A stretch of 64,000 nt of DNA from Gracilimonas sediminicola (GTDB lineage: Bacteria > Bacteroidota > Rhodothermia > Balneolales > Balneolaceae). The notes beneath the pieces were generated by a model. The model was not told the origin of the DNA, did not search any database, and was given only the letters and a program-made list of their open reading frames with translations. Below, piece by piece: positions 37,401-45,443 of the stretch (positions are counted from its first letter, which is position 1; each line of letters starts with the position of its first letter). The stretch lies in assembly GCF_024320785.1 (NCBI RefSeq), contig NZ_JANDBC010000001.1, positions 1,680,001-1,744,000 on the forward strand. Reading direction: 5' to 3'. A program made the translations under genes and the position numbers.

Positions 37401-39346
37401 TTTCCGTTACAGTTCCGGAAGGAATTACGGATGGTGCGCTTTTGGTAAGGAATGCTAATGGTCCTAGTAATGCAAAATCTTACCAAGTTATAAGCAGTAC
37501 CGGAGATCCTATTGTCCAACAACGAATACCCAACCAAGTCATAAAAGCGGGGGATACTTTATATGTTGCCCAACTTGCTAATACCTTCAATGATCCCAAT
37601 GATGATAATTTAACCTATTCAAGCGAAGTAGATTCAGGGGTTGTAGTTCTTTCTTCTGACCTGGAAAATGGTGACCTAAGAATTGCTGCAGATAGTGGTG
37701 CTGCGGGTCTCTATTCAGTAATCATTTCCGCCACCGATGCCGATGCTGCTGTGGTATCGGATACTTTTTCTGTGGATGTTGAGAAACTAATTGATCCTTC
37801 TTTAGTTCCCACTCTAATATATCCGGCAAATAACGCCGTTGATATTCCATTGACCTTTAATTTTGAGTGGAGTTCAGCACCCAATGTGCTTTCCTATGAT
37901 TTTCAGGTGTCTGATACCTCTGATTTTTCAACCTATTTACTACTAGAAGAAAGTTTGACGGATACAACAATCACTTCCTCAGATCTTAGCTATAACGAGA
38001 ACTACTATTGGAGAGTAAGAGCAAACTTTGATGGTGAAGTAGGCGATTGGTCAGGTGCCTTTCAATTCTCAACGGAAGAATTGATTATTGAGCCTATTAC
38101 CGTCTATTTTGATTCTTTAAGTGGGTTTGTTAATTCAAATCTTCAGGTTCCTGTATACATTGGGGAAACCTCAAATCAATTTTTTGAGTCGTTTCATTTT
38201 GAGCTTGGCTTCGATCCGACCTTAATTGAATTTACTAGCCTGTTACAAGACTCAACCTTATCTGAAAGCTTTTCCGTCCAGCATAACATTTCAGAGCCGG
38301 GTCGTTTACTGGTTAATGGAGCTACTTCAGAAGCTGTGACGGGTTCCGGGAAATTGATTACACTTAACTTCCAACTCACTAATGAAGGATCATCTAGTCT
38401 GAATTGGATTAGTTTTCATTTCAATGAAGGAAGCCCGGAGTCAAATCCTGTAAATGGCGACGTAGGTATATCAATACCACCCATAAATTGTGGAGACGTA
38501 TCAAATGATGGCACAGTCACTAATTTTGATGCCACAAAGGTTCTGCGCCATGTAGTAATGCTTGAGGAATTGGTTGGAGAAGACTCTGTGAGAGCGGATG
38601 TGACGGCAAATAGCTGGATCTCCTCCTATGATGCCTCACAAATACTAAAACATATTGTAGGGAAACCACACATCTTTAATTGTGGACAATCGAGTGCTAA
38701 ATGGGCTTATACTCCTGTTGAGGTTTCCTACGACTGGTTTATTGATAGTGAAAATAAGGAATCAACTACTTATCAGGTTCCAATCAACGTTATGTCTGAT
38801 CAAATAGTCGAGGCCGTTGATTTATCTATAGAGGTGTCTGAAGAAATTAAGTTCAAGGGCATAAGTAATACACAAGAAGGTTGGATGCTTTACACAAACA
38901 GAGTTGGGCAAGCGGTGTATGTTTCCCTTGTGGGTTCAGAAGCATTAGGAACGGATTTATTAGGAATAGCAGAGTTTGAAATTGAGCTGCCCGTTTCGCA
39001 TACGGTTTATCTTACAGGCGAAATCAAGGCCAATGACAATGAGGCTATTAAGTTAGGCCGACTAATTCTGCATGAAGTTCCCAGCGAATTCGCTTTAGCT
39101 CAGAATTATCCAAATCCTTTTAATCCTGTCACAAGAATCAAATACTCAGTTCCAAAGAAATCTGATGTTAAAATCGTTGTTTACAACCTCCTGGGTCAGG
39201 AAGTAGCAGAGTTGGTTAATGAGTCAAAAGACCCCGGAAATTATTCGGTTAGTTGGGACGCGTCAGCAAATGCAAGTGGGTTATATGTGTATAGATTGAT
39301 ATCTGGGTCAAATGTAATTACCAATCGAATGATCCTTATTAAGTAA
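34406..39346 (+). CDS. Giant secreted protein with CARDB, IPT/TIG, cadherin-like, FN3, cohesin and dockerin domains
   Basis: This 1646-residue protein has signal peptide MKKIIGIILFTLTFISHLYGFQ. The first 430 residues resemble no family I recognise; they include a Ca-loop-like DLDNDGVPDNYYP. CARDB-like (about 645-750), IPT/TIG (about 950-1035), cadherin-like (1040-1130) and FN3 (1135-1225, ENYYWRVRANFDG) domains follow. A cohesin-like domain (about 1228-1358), dockerin-like loops (1360-1430: DVSNDGTVTNFDA, DVTANSWISSYDA) and the sorting tail (1561-1646, QNYPNPFNP) complete the protein. The first half is visibly more AT-rich than flanking genes, suggesting recent acquisition. It is the second gene of the operon, seven bases after the first. 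Confidence 0.92.
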   Translation: MKKIIGIILFTLTFISHLYGFQSDPEKLVGENLIKGFTELANLRGGTRNDYNGLQESYLNKKKDLMRMTASIPVEYGIGGSISMYIDLNDYYSSYNTENPLTLEGSLGWITVWVDARVSLSVGVEVPLGIGLSQVEFDEGNEDAKRPMTIGTISGTIPFLQINSFDINLRENSAELFNVETNPVTEISLEALSLNGNVQRFEIKKNVLDEIIGTAILSSANNQTNILSILPTNSQQVFFNVLSSFFEFEGWKIKVKDSVYEIFDQGSYREITTSDNATSPAEYDGLINHAKGGMDLDNDGVPDNYYPIIPYAEFLYWFGGNGGYKFDIDFKNTGNNTTDFVVKVESFPDGWNVGADDGDNVTSNIDRKFKVIDVLPNELASVYFHIVVFGGAAESGEVKFGLYKDDLFNELLDEITIKVFRVNTVNNEQPTIVLESPDQDIYLSDSQGTIPITWTDLDNDDNAFVNLALDPDIGDDPWEGEENHIWIETGIEENSEIDSFDFETLNLETGEYSLWGVIFDGVNEPAYSKAQGIVTFADEFGKFSIHRINQVIGESNTPFDFDINYKSYVNHNRDLHDINVVIGDNAYDLESDETDIQNGITYSIDGLTFPQGEYEYYFTSEYMGETIRYPKVQNYTFSVGQSAEGYDVAMSGASGFSPSLPDFGNNISVEAWVSNEGVETYDEVEVTVRLVNPNGTTEDTDAGTISNLQPTYNESIDLSLTMPSNGSDGTYRIIYTADGGLDENIDNNVFTKSFYLGELLGTESYRAKSDEVIYDQGDTFSINGHSFEITSVSDGQVVFLNSGDHEDFYNGQIAIYDDIDVAIHVQDAYSYFYNGGWVEQVILIPLESTTSAPSFPAENLYFTQGEQHTTIVQLPSGYNYDEYLIIDEDGYEDEIDSWIGSINEVSGNRLEIVWDIPSNEPIDRHEIYFQTEYTNANNMYNNVYLNIVAPSPNIESLSKNQFSADDIITISGSNFTSTQGTVKFNEEEGDVNSWSTTQISVTVPEGITDGALLVRNANGPSNAKSYQVISSTGDPIVQQRIPNQVIKAGDTLYVAQLANTFNDPNDDNLTYSSEVDSGVVVLSSDLENGDLRIAADSGAAGLYSVIISATDADAAVVSDTFSVDVEKLIDPSLVPTLIYPANNAVDIPLTFNFEWSSAPNVLSYDFQVSDTSDFSTYLLLEESLTDTTITSSDLSYNENYYWRVRANFDGEVGDWSGAFQFSTEELIIEPITVYFDSLSGFVNSNLQVPVYIGETSNQFFESFHFELGFDPTLIEFTSLLQDSTLSESFSVQHNISEPGRLLVNGATSEAVTGSGKLITLNFQLTNEGSSSLNWISFHFNEGSPESNPVNGDVGISIPPINCGDVSNDGTVTNFDATKVLRHVVMLEELVGEDSVRADVTANSWISSYDASQILKHIVGKPHIFNCGQSSAKWAYTPVEVSYDWFIDSENKESTTYQVPINVMSDQIVEAVDLSIEVSEEIKFKGISNTQEGWMLYTNRVGQAVYVSLVGSEALGTDLLGIAEFEIELPVSHTVYLTGEIKANDNEAIKLGRLILHEVPSEFALAQNYPNPFNPVTRIKYSVPKKSDVKIVVYNLLGQEVAELVNESKDPGNYSVSWDASANASGLYVYRLISGSNVITNRMILIK

Positions 39347-39356
39347 GAGGTTAAAT

Positions 39357-41834
39357 ATGCATATAGCAAAGATAACTGTGTTGATGGCATTTATATGTAT
39401 GGTTATTCAGGGGCTTGCATTCTCGCAGGGAGTATTAGTTAGTGCACCGGATACTTTAATAACAGATGGTAGTGAAGTTATAGAATACCCGCTTGAGATC
39501 TCTAATTTATCACCTGATTCACTATTAGGTTTCACTTTTGTAGTACAGTATGATTCTGAAGTAGTCAGCATAGTTGATCACAAAAACACGGACCTGTCTA
39601 AAGGGTTCTTTATACAGCATAATCCAGATAATCATGGATTATACAGAATAACAGGAGCTAACTCCCATGCTATACATGAGGATGGTATTTTAATAAAATT
39701 AATAGTTGAAGTAATTGGCGAAGGCACTTCTTCAATTATTTTTGAACAGGCTTCTATAAATGAGGGGAATCCAGAGTTGTCAATTTCCAATGGTGAAATT
39801 TCAGTCTCCTCGTATCAAACGGCACCTAAACTTATTGCACCATTTGATGGTCAAGAAAATATTTCTGAAGATGCTCTTTTAAAATGGTCTTCAAATCCGC
39901 TTTATGCATCCTATGAAGTTCAATATTCAAGTAACTCTTCCTTAAATCCTGTGACATCCTACAATGATGTCCAAGACACGTCAATTATAATCCAAGATCT
40001 AGATTATAATACTCAATACTATTGGCGAGTTAGAGCAATAAATAAAGCGGGTTCAAGTAATTGGTCTGAGGTTCGGTCTTTTACGACAACCGTTCAGGAG
40101 CCAACTTTTCCAGAGCTTACTTCCCCTTTCAACGAATCTGAAAATATTAATCTATCTCCGGAATTAACCTGGTCAGAGTCTGAGAGAGCAGATACATATG
40201 TTGTTCAGCTTGATGAAAGCGATAATTTTTCTTCACTTATAAAAGAGGATACTACCAGTACGACATCCTTACAACTTGAAGATCTTGACTATCTGACTAA
40301 ATATTATTGGCGGGTTAAAGCCTTAAATACTGGTGGGGAAAGTGATTGGTCAAATACCTTTTCATTTACAACCATTATTGAAGACCCGGATATGGCAAGT
40401 CTATTATTCCCGGAAAACCATGCGGCCGATATTGATACTCTAGTTACGATGGTGTGGTCGGAAGCTGATCGGGCAGAGTCTTTTAGAGTTCAGCTTTCTG
40501 AGTCAAACAGCTTTGCAAGCCTGGCTGAAGACAAGACGATATCAGATACTGTACTTAGTGTTGGAGGGTTGGATTTTTCAACGACCTATTATTGGCGTGT
40601 AAAATCCATAAATGCCGGAGGTGTAAGTGAATGGACTGCTGGAAATCAGTTTACTACGGGGAGTGCAGAGGCTGGGACTCCCTCTCTTCTGAGCCCTTCA
40701 AACAATAGTACGAACTTAGATACAGCCCTTACATTCACCTGGAGGAGTGCCGAACATGCAATAGAATATGAAATTCAGGTTTCTGAAAACATTAATTTTG
40801 GCTCTCTGGTTAAACAAAATGCTTCTGCTTCCGACACTTCGGTTACTTTTAAGGGATTTGATTTTGATACTCGTTATTACTGGAGGGTCAGAGCATTTGC
40901 GGAAAATACAACTTCGGGTTGGTCCAGCACCTTTAATTTTATTACAACTGAAAAACAAAACGAACCTCCTTTTATACAAAATGCAATTGGCCCTCTCACT
41001 TTATTTGAAGATTTTGGAGTGGAAAGCGTCGTGAATTTAGATAGTGTATTCGGTGATCATGAATCCGAAACACTAGTTTATGACATTCAAGGCGAACTAG
41101 AAGTTGTTGAAGTGTCCATATCTGATTCTGATCTAATTCTTTCTTCGATAGAGAATGTTTACGGGTCTGAAGAAATAATGATTACAGCCTCTGATGAAGG
41201 CGGAGAAACTATTAATAGTGTTGTTGAAGTTACAATTACTGCCGTAAATGACCTCCCATATTTTGTCGAAATTCCAGATACAGTACGCTTTAAAAGCGGA
41301 GAAGAATATGAATTTGTGTATGGTGATTTAGTAGGTGATGTGGAGGATAGGTTTTCTGATTTATCTTTTGATTACACGCTCAATCCAGAAGAAATTGATG
41401 TGCAGTTTTCTGCAACTGATAAGTCTTTAACCTTTACAGCTCCTGATTATACTGGAGAAGTATTATTTACTCTTAAAGTCACGGATTTAGATGGAGGGAC
41501 TGCAGAAGCAAAAATCGTAATCGTTGTAGATGACATTATAACATCTTCAGAATCAATAGAGGAAATACCCACAGAATTTTCCCTATCCCAAAACTACCCT
41601 AATCCTTTTAACCCAACTACCCAAATTACATACCAGCTTCCTAATGCTGCTGCCGTAAGTTTTCGTGTTTATGATATGACAGGACGAGAAGTTTACTCAA
41701 TAATTAATCAGCAGAAGTCCGCCGGAGAACATACGGTTAAGTTTGATGCCTCTAACCTTTCAAGCGGTATTTATATTTATCAATTGAAGGCGGGAAGTTT
41801 TATTGAAACCAAAAGAATGACGCTCATAAAATAA
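39357..41834 (+). CDS. Secreted cohesin and FN3-repeat protein with sorting tail
   Basis: This 825-residue protein has signal peptide MHIAKITVLMAFICMVIQGLAFSQ. A cohesin-like domain comes first (about 27-150: VLVSAPDTLITDGSEVI...). Four fibronectin type III repeats follow, recognisable by (T)YYWRV(R/K)xxN and W(S/T)...FxFTT near 160, 255, 350 and 445. A pair of cadherin/Ig-like domains (about 550-720) and the QNYPNPFNP sorting tail (about 740-825) end the chain. Unlike its two neighbours it has no dockerin, so it could act as a cohesin-bearing receptor for their dockerins. It is the third gene of the operon and is followed by a strong terminator. Confidence 0.92.
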   Translation: MHIAKITVLMAFICMVIQGLAFSQGVLVSAPDTLITDGSEVIEYPLEISNLSPDSLLGFTFVVQYDSEVVSIVDHKNTDLSKGFFIQHNPDNHGLYRITGANSHAIHEDGILIKLIVEVIGEGTSSIIFEQASINEGNPELSISNGEISVSSYQTAPKLIAPFDGQENISEDALLKWSSNPLYASYEVQYSSNSSLNPVTSYNDVQDTSIIIQDLDYNTQYYWRVRAINKAGSSNWSEVRSFTTTVQEPTFPELTSPFNESENINLSPELTWSESERADTYVVQLDESDNFSSLIKEDTTSTTSLQLEDLDYLTKYYWRVKALNTGGESDWSNTFSFTTIIEDPDMASLLFPENHAADIDTLVTMVWSEADRAESFRVQLSESNSFASLAEDKTISDTVLSVGGLDFSTTYYWRVKSINAGGVSEWTAGNQFTTGSAEAGTPSLLSPSNNSTNLDTALTFTWRSAEHAIEYEIQVSENINFGSLVKQNASASDTSVTFKGFDFDTRYYWRVRAFAENTTSGWSSTFNFITTEKQNEPPFIQNAIGPLTLFEDFGVESVVNLDSVFGDHESETLVYDIQGELEVVEVSISDSDLILSSIENVYGSEEIMITASDEGGETINSVVEVTITAVNDLPYFVEIPDTVRFKSGEEYEFVYGDLVGDVEDRFSDLSFDYTLNPEEIDVQFSATDKSLTFTAPDYTGEVLFTLKVTDLDGGTAEAKIVIVVDDIITSSESIEEIPTEFSLSQNYPNPFNPTTQITYQLPNAAAVSFRVYDMTGREVYSIINQQKSAGEHTVKFDASNLSSGIYIYQLKAGSFIETKRMTLIK

Positions 41835-41930
41835 TTTTCTGCAGCATGATCTTATGCAAAGGATATCAAAGTGGGTTTTTGGGTGAGCACTTACTAACCA
41901 GCATAACTTGATTTAGTTATGTCCTTCTGA

Positions 41931-41959
41931 AGGCCGGGTTTGAAATGCCCGGCTTTATT
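41931..41959 (+). terminator. Terminator of the cohesin operon
   Basis: The stem GCCGGG / CCCGGC (AGGCCGGG...CCCGGCTT) has an eight-base loop and a T-rich tail on the plus strand. It lies about 100 bp after the third secreted-protein gene. Confidence 0.85.
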
Positions 41960-41974
41960 TTTTTTTGTTGCTTC

Positions 41975-44092
41975 TCACTCCCCATAAAACTTCTCCCCCT
42001 CTTTGGCATGATCCACCAAAATTTGGGCAGGTTTAAATCTTGGGCCGAATTTTTCGGTGAACTCATTGAGCTGATCTACCACTTTCTGGATACCGGTTTG
42101 GTCGATGTAGCGGAAAGGGCCGCCAAGGAAGGGCGGGAATCCAAGCCCGAGAATGGCACCGAGGTCACCGTCTTCCGGAGATTTCAGGATGTCTTCTTCG
42201 AGGCACCAGGCGGCTTCGTTGATCATGGTTAAAGCCATGCGCTGTTGGGCTGTTTCTTTGTCGGGATTGGTTCGGTTTGAGCCTCCGAAGTACTCATAAA
42301 TCTCGGTGTTTACTTCTTTCTTTTTGCCAGAGTTGTATTTGTACATGCCACGCTTGTTTTTACGGCCGCGATACCCGGCGTCCAGGAGTTCATCTGCTTT
42401 GTTGGACGACTCGACGCCGCGCTCGGCAAACTTCGGTCCCATTGTTTCAGCTACATGGGCACCCACATCAAAGCCGACTTCGTCCAGCAGTGCCATCGGC
42501 CCGACCGGGTAGCCATAGTCTTTCATGATTTTGTCGAGGAACTCGATGGACGCTCCTTCTTCCAGCAGCACCAATGCCTCATTCATATACGGAGCCAGAA
42601 TGCGTGTGGTATAAAAACCGGGGCCGTCATTTACGACAATTACATTTTTGCCCTGATTCACCCCAACCTGATAGGCGGTCTGCGTAACCCAATCGGCCGT
42701 TTGGTCGGTGGTTATGATTTCGAGCAGGGGCATTTTTTGAACCGGTGAGAAGTAATGCATCCCAATGATATTCTCCGGCCGTTGAGCCCCCTCGGCTATC
42801 TTTGAAATAGGCAGCGAAGAAGTGTTGGATGCAAAAATAGTATAGTCGGGACTACTCGACTCGATTTGCTGGACGATGTTCTGTTTGAGTTCCAGGTCTT
42901 CGAATACCGCCTCAATCACTAAGTCAACAGAGCTGAATCCATCGTAGGAATCCACACCGGTGACACGGCTGGCGGTTTTGTCCCGCTCAAATTCAGAGAT
43001 GATTTTCTTCTGAGCTTTTTCATTTAAGGATTTCCAGATTTCCTTCTCGCCTTCAACGGCGTTTTCTATAGTTTGGTCTTTCAGGAGTACGCGATAATCG
43101 CCTTTGTCGATGCTCACTTCAGCAATCCCGGAACCCATGAGTCCTGCCCCAAGAACCCCGATTTTTTTGACTTCCCGGACCAAATCTGGATTCGGTACTT
43201 TCTTGGATGCGTTCATTCCAAAAAAGAGGTTCACCAGGTTTCGGGATTCCTGCGTTGCGCCCAATTCACCAAATAAAACGGTCTCGTTTTCCAGTCCTTT
43301 TTTGAGGCCATGCTTGTATCCATATTCAACGGCATCAATGATCTTAGGAGGGGCCGGGTAGTTCCCTTTGGTTTGCCCTGCCGTTTTCTTTCGGGCCTGG
43401 GAAAAGATGATTTTTCGACCCAGCGGATTTCCCTCCAAAAGTTTATGCAGAAACGGCCGTTTATCTTTTCGGTCAAACTTGCCGTCCGATATTTTATGCA
43501 CGCCCTTAATCGCAGCTTTTTCGATGGCGTCTTTATGAGTCATTTCATCCACCAACCCCATGCGCTTAGCCTGACGGGTATATATATTTTTCCCGGTCAG
43601 CATATAGGGAAGAGCATTTTGTATGCCGATTAAGCGGGGCAGCCTTTGCGTTCCTCCGGTACCGGGAAGAATGCCGAGCTTAACTTCAGGCAGGGCAAAA
43701 ACCGTTTTTGAGCTATCCGAACATACCCGGTAATGGCAAGCGAGAGAGAGCTCCAGTCCGCCCCCCATGCAGCTTCCATGAACAGCCACGGCTATGGGCT
43801 TGGAAAAACCGGCAATACGATTGAGGATCTTATGCCCGTCTTTGCTGAGCTGCTCAATCTCTTCGGCCGTATCCCGGGCCTGAAACATGTCGATATCTGC
43901 ACCGGCGATGAAATTATCATTCTTCCCGGAAATAAGAACCGCTCCCTTCAGGTCATCATTTTGTTCAAGCTCATCAAGGAATTCCGAGAACTCGTCCATC
44001 ATCGACTCGTTGAGTTTATTCACTTTTTCGCCGGGTAAATCCAGCGTGATGATGGCAACGGAATCTTTATGTGTTATGTGTAGGTAGCTCAT
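41975..44092 (-). CDS. fadJ: Fatty acid oxidation complex alpha subunit
   Basis: This 705-residue bifunctional beta-oxidation enzyme has an N-terminal enoyl-CoA hydratase/isomerase domain (SGKNDNFIAGADI, GSCMGGGLELSLACHYRV, LGILPGTGGTQRLPRLIG). It is followed by 3-hydroxyacyl-CoA dehydrogenase with NAD-binding GVLGAGLMGSGIAE and the catalytic HYFSPVQKMPLLEI region. It converts trans-2-enoyl-CoA to 3-ketoacyl-CoA in the cytosol. The thiolase partner fadI lies upstream on the same strand, so they belong together, but the 1.35 kb between them contains a palindrome array and a DUF559 gene. Naming as FadJ rather than FadB rests on pairing with a FadI-type thiolase. Confidence 0.94.
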   Translation of the reverse strand: MSYLHITHKDSVAIITLDLPGEKVNKLNESMMDEFSEFLDELEQNDDLKGAVLISGKNDNFIAGADIDMFQARDTAEEIEQLSKDGHKILNRIAGFSKPIAVAVHGSCMGGGLELSLACHYRVCSDSSKTVFALPEVKLGILPGTGGTQRLPRLIGIQNALPYMLTGKNIYTRQAKRMGLVDEMTHKDAIEKAAIKGVHKISDGKFDRKDKRPFLHKLLEGNPLGRKIIFSQARKKTAGQTKGNYPAPPKIIDAVEYGYKHGLKKGLENETVLFGELGATQESRNLVNLFFGMNASKKVPNPDLVREVKKIGVLGAGLMGSGIAEVSIDKGDYRVLLKDQTIENAVEGEKEIWKSLNEKAQKKIISEFERDKTASRVTGVDSYDGFSSVDLVIEAVFEDLELKQNIVQQIESSSPDYTIFASNTSSLPISKIAEGAQRPENIIGMHYFSPVQKMPLLEIITTDQTADWVTQTAYQVGVNQGKNVIVVNDGPGFYTTRILAPYMNEALVLLEEGASIEFLDKIMKDYGYPVGPMALLDEVGFDVGAHVAETMGPKFAERGVESSNKADELLDAGYRGRKNKRGMYKYNSGKKKEVNTEIYEYFGGSNRTNPDKETAQQRMALTMINEAAWCLEEDILKSPEDGDLGAILGLGFPPFLGGPFRYIDQTGIQKVVDQLNEFTEKFGPRFKPAQILVDHAKEGEKFYGE

Positions 44093-44149
44093 GGCGTCGG
44101 TTTATAAAGGGTTTCTTCCTTATTCAATTTACAGTAAAATCAATAGCTA

Positions 44150-44190
44150 ACGAGTCCTCCTCCTTATTGAGGAGGAGACAGAGGGGGTCG
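44150..44190 (-). repeat. Partial CGACCTC-family element
   Basis: Only the hairpin end (CTCCTCCTTATTGAGGAGGAG followed by GGGGTCG) is present. It is 86 bp from the next complete element, the same spacing as between the complete copies, so it is the truncated end of the array. Confidence 0.6.
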
Positions 44191-44276
44191 TAAGCTAAAG
44201 CTTAAGTTGTATAATTCATCTACATCGTTTCTTAAAATTCAATTACGGATAGTTCAGATCTCAAAGCCCCACACTC

Positions 44277-44410
44277 CGACCTCACCTAAATCCTCTCCTT
44301 CGCAAGGAGAGGACTTTGTTCGGGGTTGATAATGGTTTTGATGCTTTTTCATAGTTTAGAATTTTATCAACGCGTCTTTCTCCTTACCAAGGAGAAAACA
44401 AAAGAGGTCG
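44277..44410 (-). repeat. Complete CGACCTC-family element
   Basis: This is a 134-bp imperfect palindrome with ends CGACCTC and GAGGTCG and inner hairpins CTCTCCTTCGCAAGGAGAG and TCTCCTTACCAAGGAGA. It precedes the DUF559 gene region on the plus coordinate and belongs to the fadI-fadJ array. Confidence 0.8.
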
Positions 44411-44430
44411 GGAATGTTAACTACAGTTTC

Positions 44431-44793
44431 TTATCCTGATTTATCCTCTATCCTTTTTTTAAGTTCTGAAATAACCTCTTCAATATTATCTAACACTGTT
44501 TCATTTTTAAACCTTATAACTTCAATTCCATTTCTTTTCAAAAAAGCATCTCTGTTTATATCCTTTTCTTTCACTTCCTGATTTAAGTGAATCTTCCCGT
44601 CCACCTCTATTGCCAGGTTAAATTTTGGGATATAAAAGTCCAAAACATAAGGCCCGATTCCATACTGTCGCCTTGCCCGAATTCCAAGTTTCTTTCCGCG
44701 CAGTCTTTCCCAGAGAATTGCTTCAGCCTCAGTCATATTCTTGCGAAGGCTCCGCCGAAGGTCTTTGGTGTTTCTGGGATTCTTAAGGCTCAT
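44431..44793 (-). CDS. DUF559 domain protein (Vsr-like endonuclease fold) inside a repeat array
   Basis: This 120-residue protein has the DUF559 signature: the N-terminal LRRSLRKNMTEAEAILWERLRGKKLG, then RRQYGIGPYVLDFYIPKFNLAIEVDGKIH and the C-terminal IEVIRFKNETVLDN. The D-x10-ExDG pattern (D of VLDFY, E of AIEVDG) matches the metal site of the very-short-patch-repair/restriction endonuclease fold. Experimental functions of DUF559 proteins are largely unknown. Its 433-bp cassette stands in the spacer between two palindromic elements of the array, where other spacers are about 85 bp, so it looks like an inserted or carried gene. The GC content is lower than that of the flanking fad genes. Confidence 0.88.
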   Translation of the reverse strand: MSLKNPRNTKDLRRSLRKNMTEAEAILWERLRGKKLGIRARRQYGIGPYVLDFYIPKFNLAIEVDGKIHLNQEVKEKDINRDAFLKRNGIEVIRFKNETVLDNIEEVISELKKRIEDKSG

Positions 44794-44843
44794 GAGTTAA
44801 TTGATTCAATTTTGGACAGTCCGAAACTCAAACCCTTGTACTT

Positions 44844-45404
44844 CGACCTCTCTAAATCTCTCCTTCGCAAGGAGAGACTTTTTCCGGGCTTTATAATTGC
44901 TTCGATATCTATTCATAATTCTAAGTTTCATCAACGAGTCCTCATCCTTGTTAAGGAGGAGACAGAGGTGGTCGGTAGCTAAGGTTTGAGTTGTGTAATT
45001 CAGTTACTTCGTTCTTAAAATTCAATTACGGATAGTTCAGAACTCAAAGCCCCATACTTCGACCACACCAAACCTCTCCTTCGCAAGGAGAGGCTTATCC
45101 GGGGTGTATAATAATCTTGATACTTATTCATGGTTTTTAGATTTATCAACGAGTCCTCCTCCTTATGAAGGAGGAGACAGAGGAGGTCGATAGCTAAGGC
45201 TTCCATTGTATAATTCATTTACATCGTTCTTAAAATTCAATTACGGATAGTTCAGAACTCAAAGCCCCATACTTCGACCTCACCAAACCTCTCCTTCGCA
45301 AGGAGAGGCTTATTCGGGGTGTATAATAATCTTGATACTCATTCATGGTTATTTGGTTTATTAACGCGTCTTTCTCCTTGCCAAGGAGAAAACAAAAGAG
45401 GTCA
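44844..45404 (-). repeat. Three tandem CGACCTC-family elements with an approximately 215-bp period
   Basis: Elements lie at 44844-44974, 45060-45189 and 45275-45404, about 130 bp each, with starts 216 and 215 bp apart. The spacers of about 85 bp are themselves repeated (TTCTTAAAATTCAATTACGG and ACTCAAAGCCCCATACTTCG). Frames of about 67 residues inside the units are shadows of the repeat. No gene is supported between the DUF559 gene and fadI other than these repeats. Confidence 0.85.
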
Positions 45405-45443
45405 TAAATGCCTGCCTGAACTTTGAAGTTTGGAGCTTGAGAT

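Noticed and set aside
26889-41834. Prophage or conjugative element
   Set aside because: No integrase, capsid, portal, terminase, relaxase or type IV secretion gene; genes are signalling and secreted-protein types.
43231-44087. Several plus-strand open frames of 66-107 residues in fadJ
   Set aside because: Antisense shadows of a conserved enzyme; composition follows fadJ codon structure.
44150-45404. CRISPR-like array
   Set aside because: Units of about 130 bp with 85-bp spacers that are themselves repeated are too long and not unique; no cas genes nearby.
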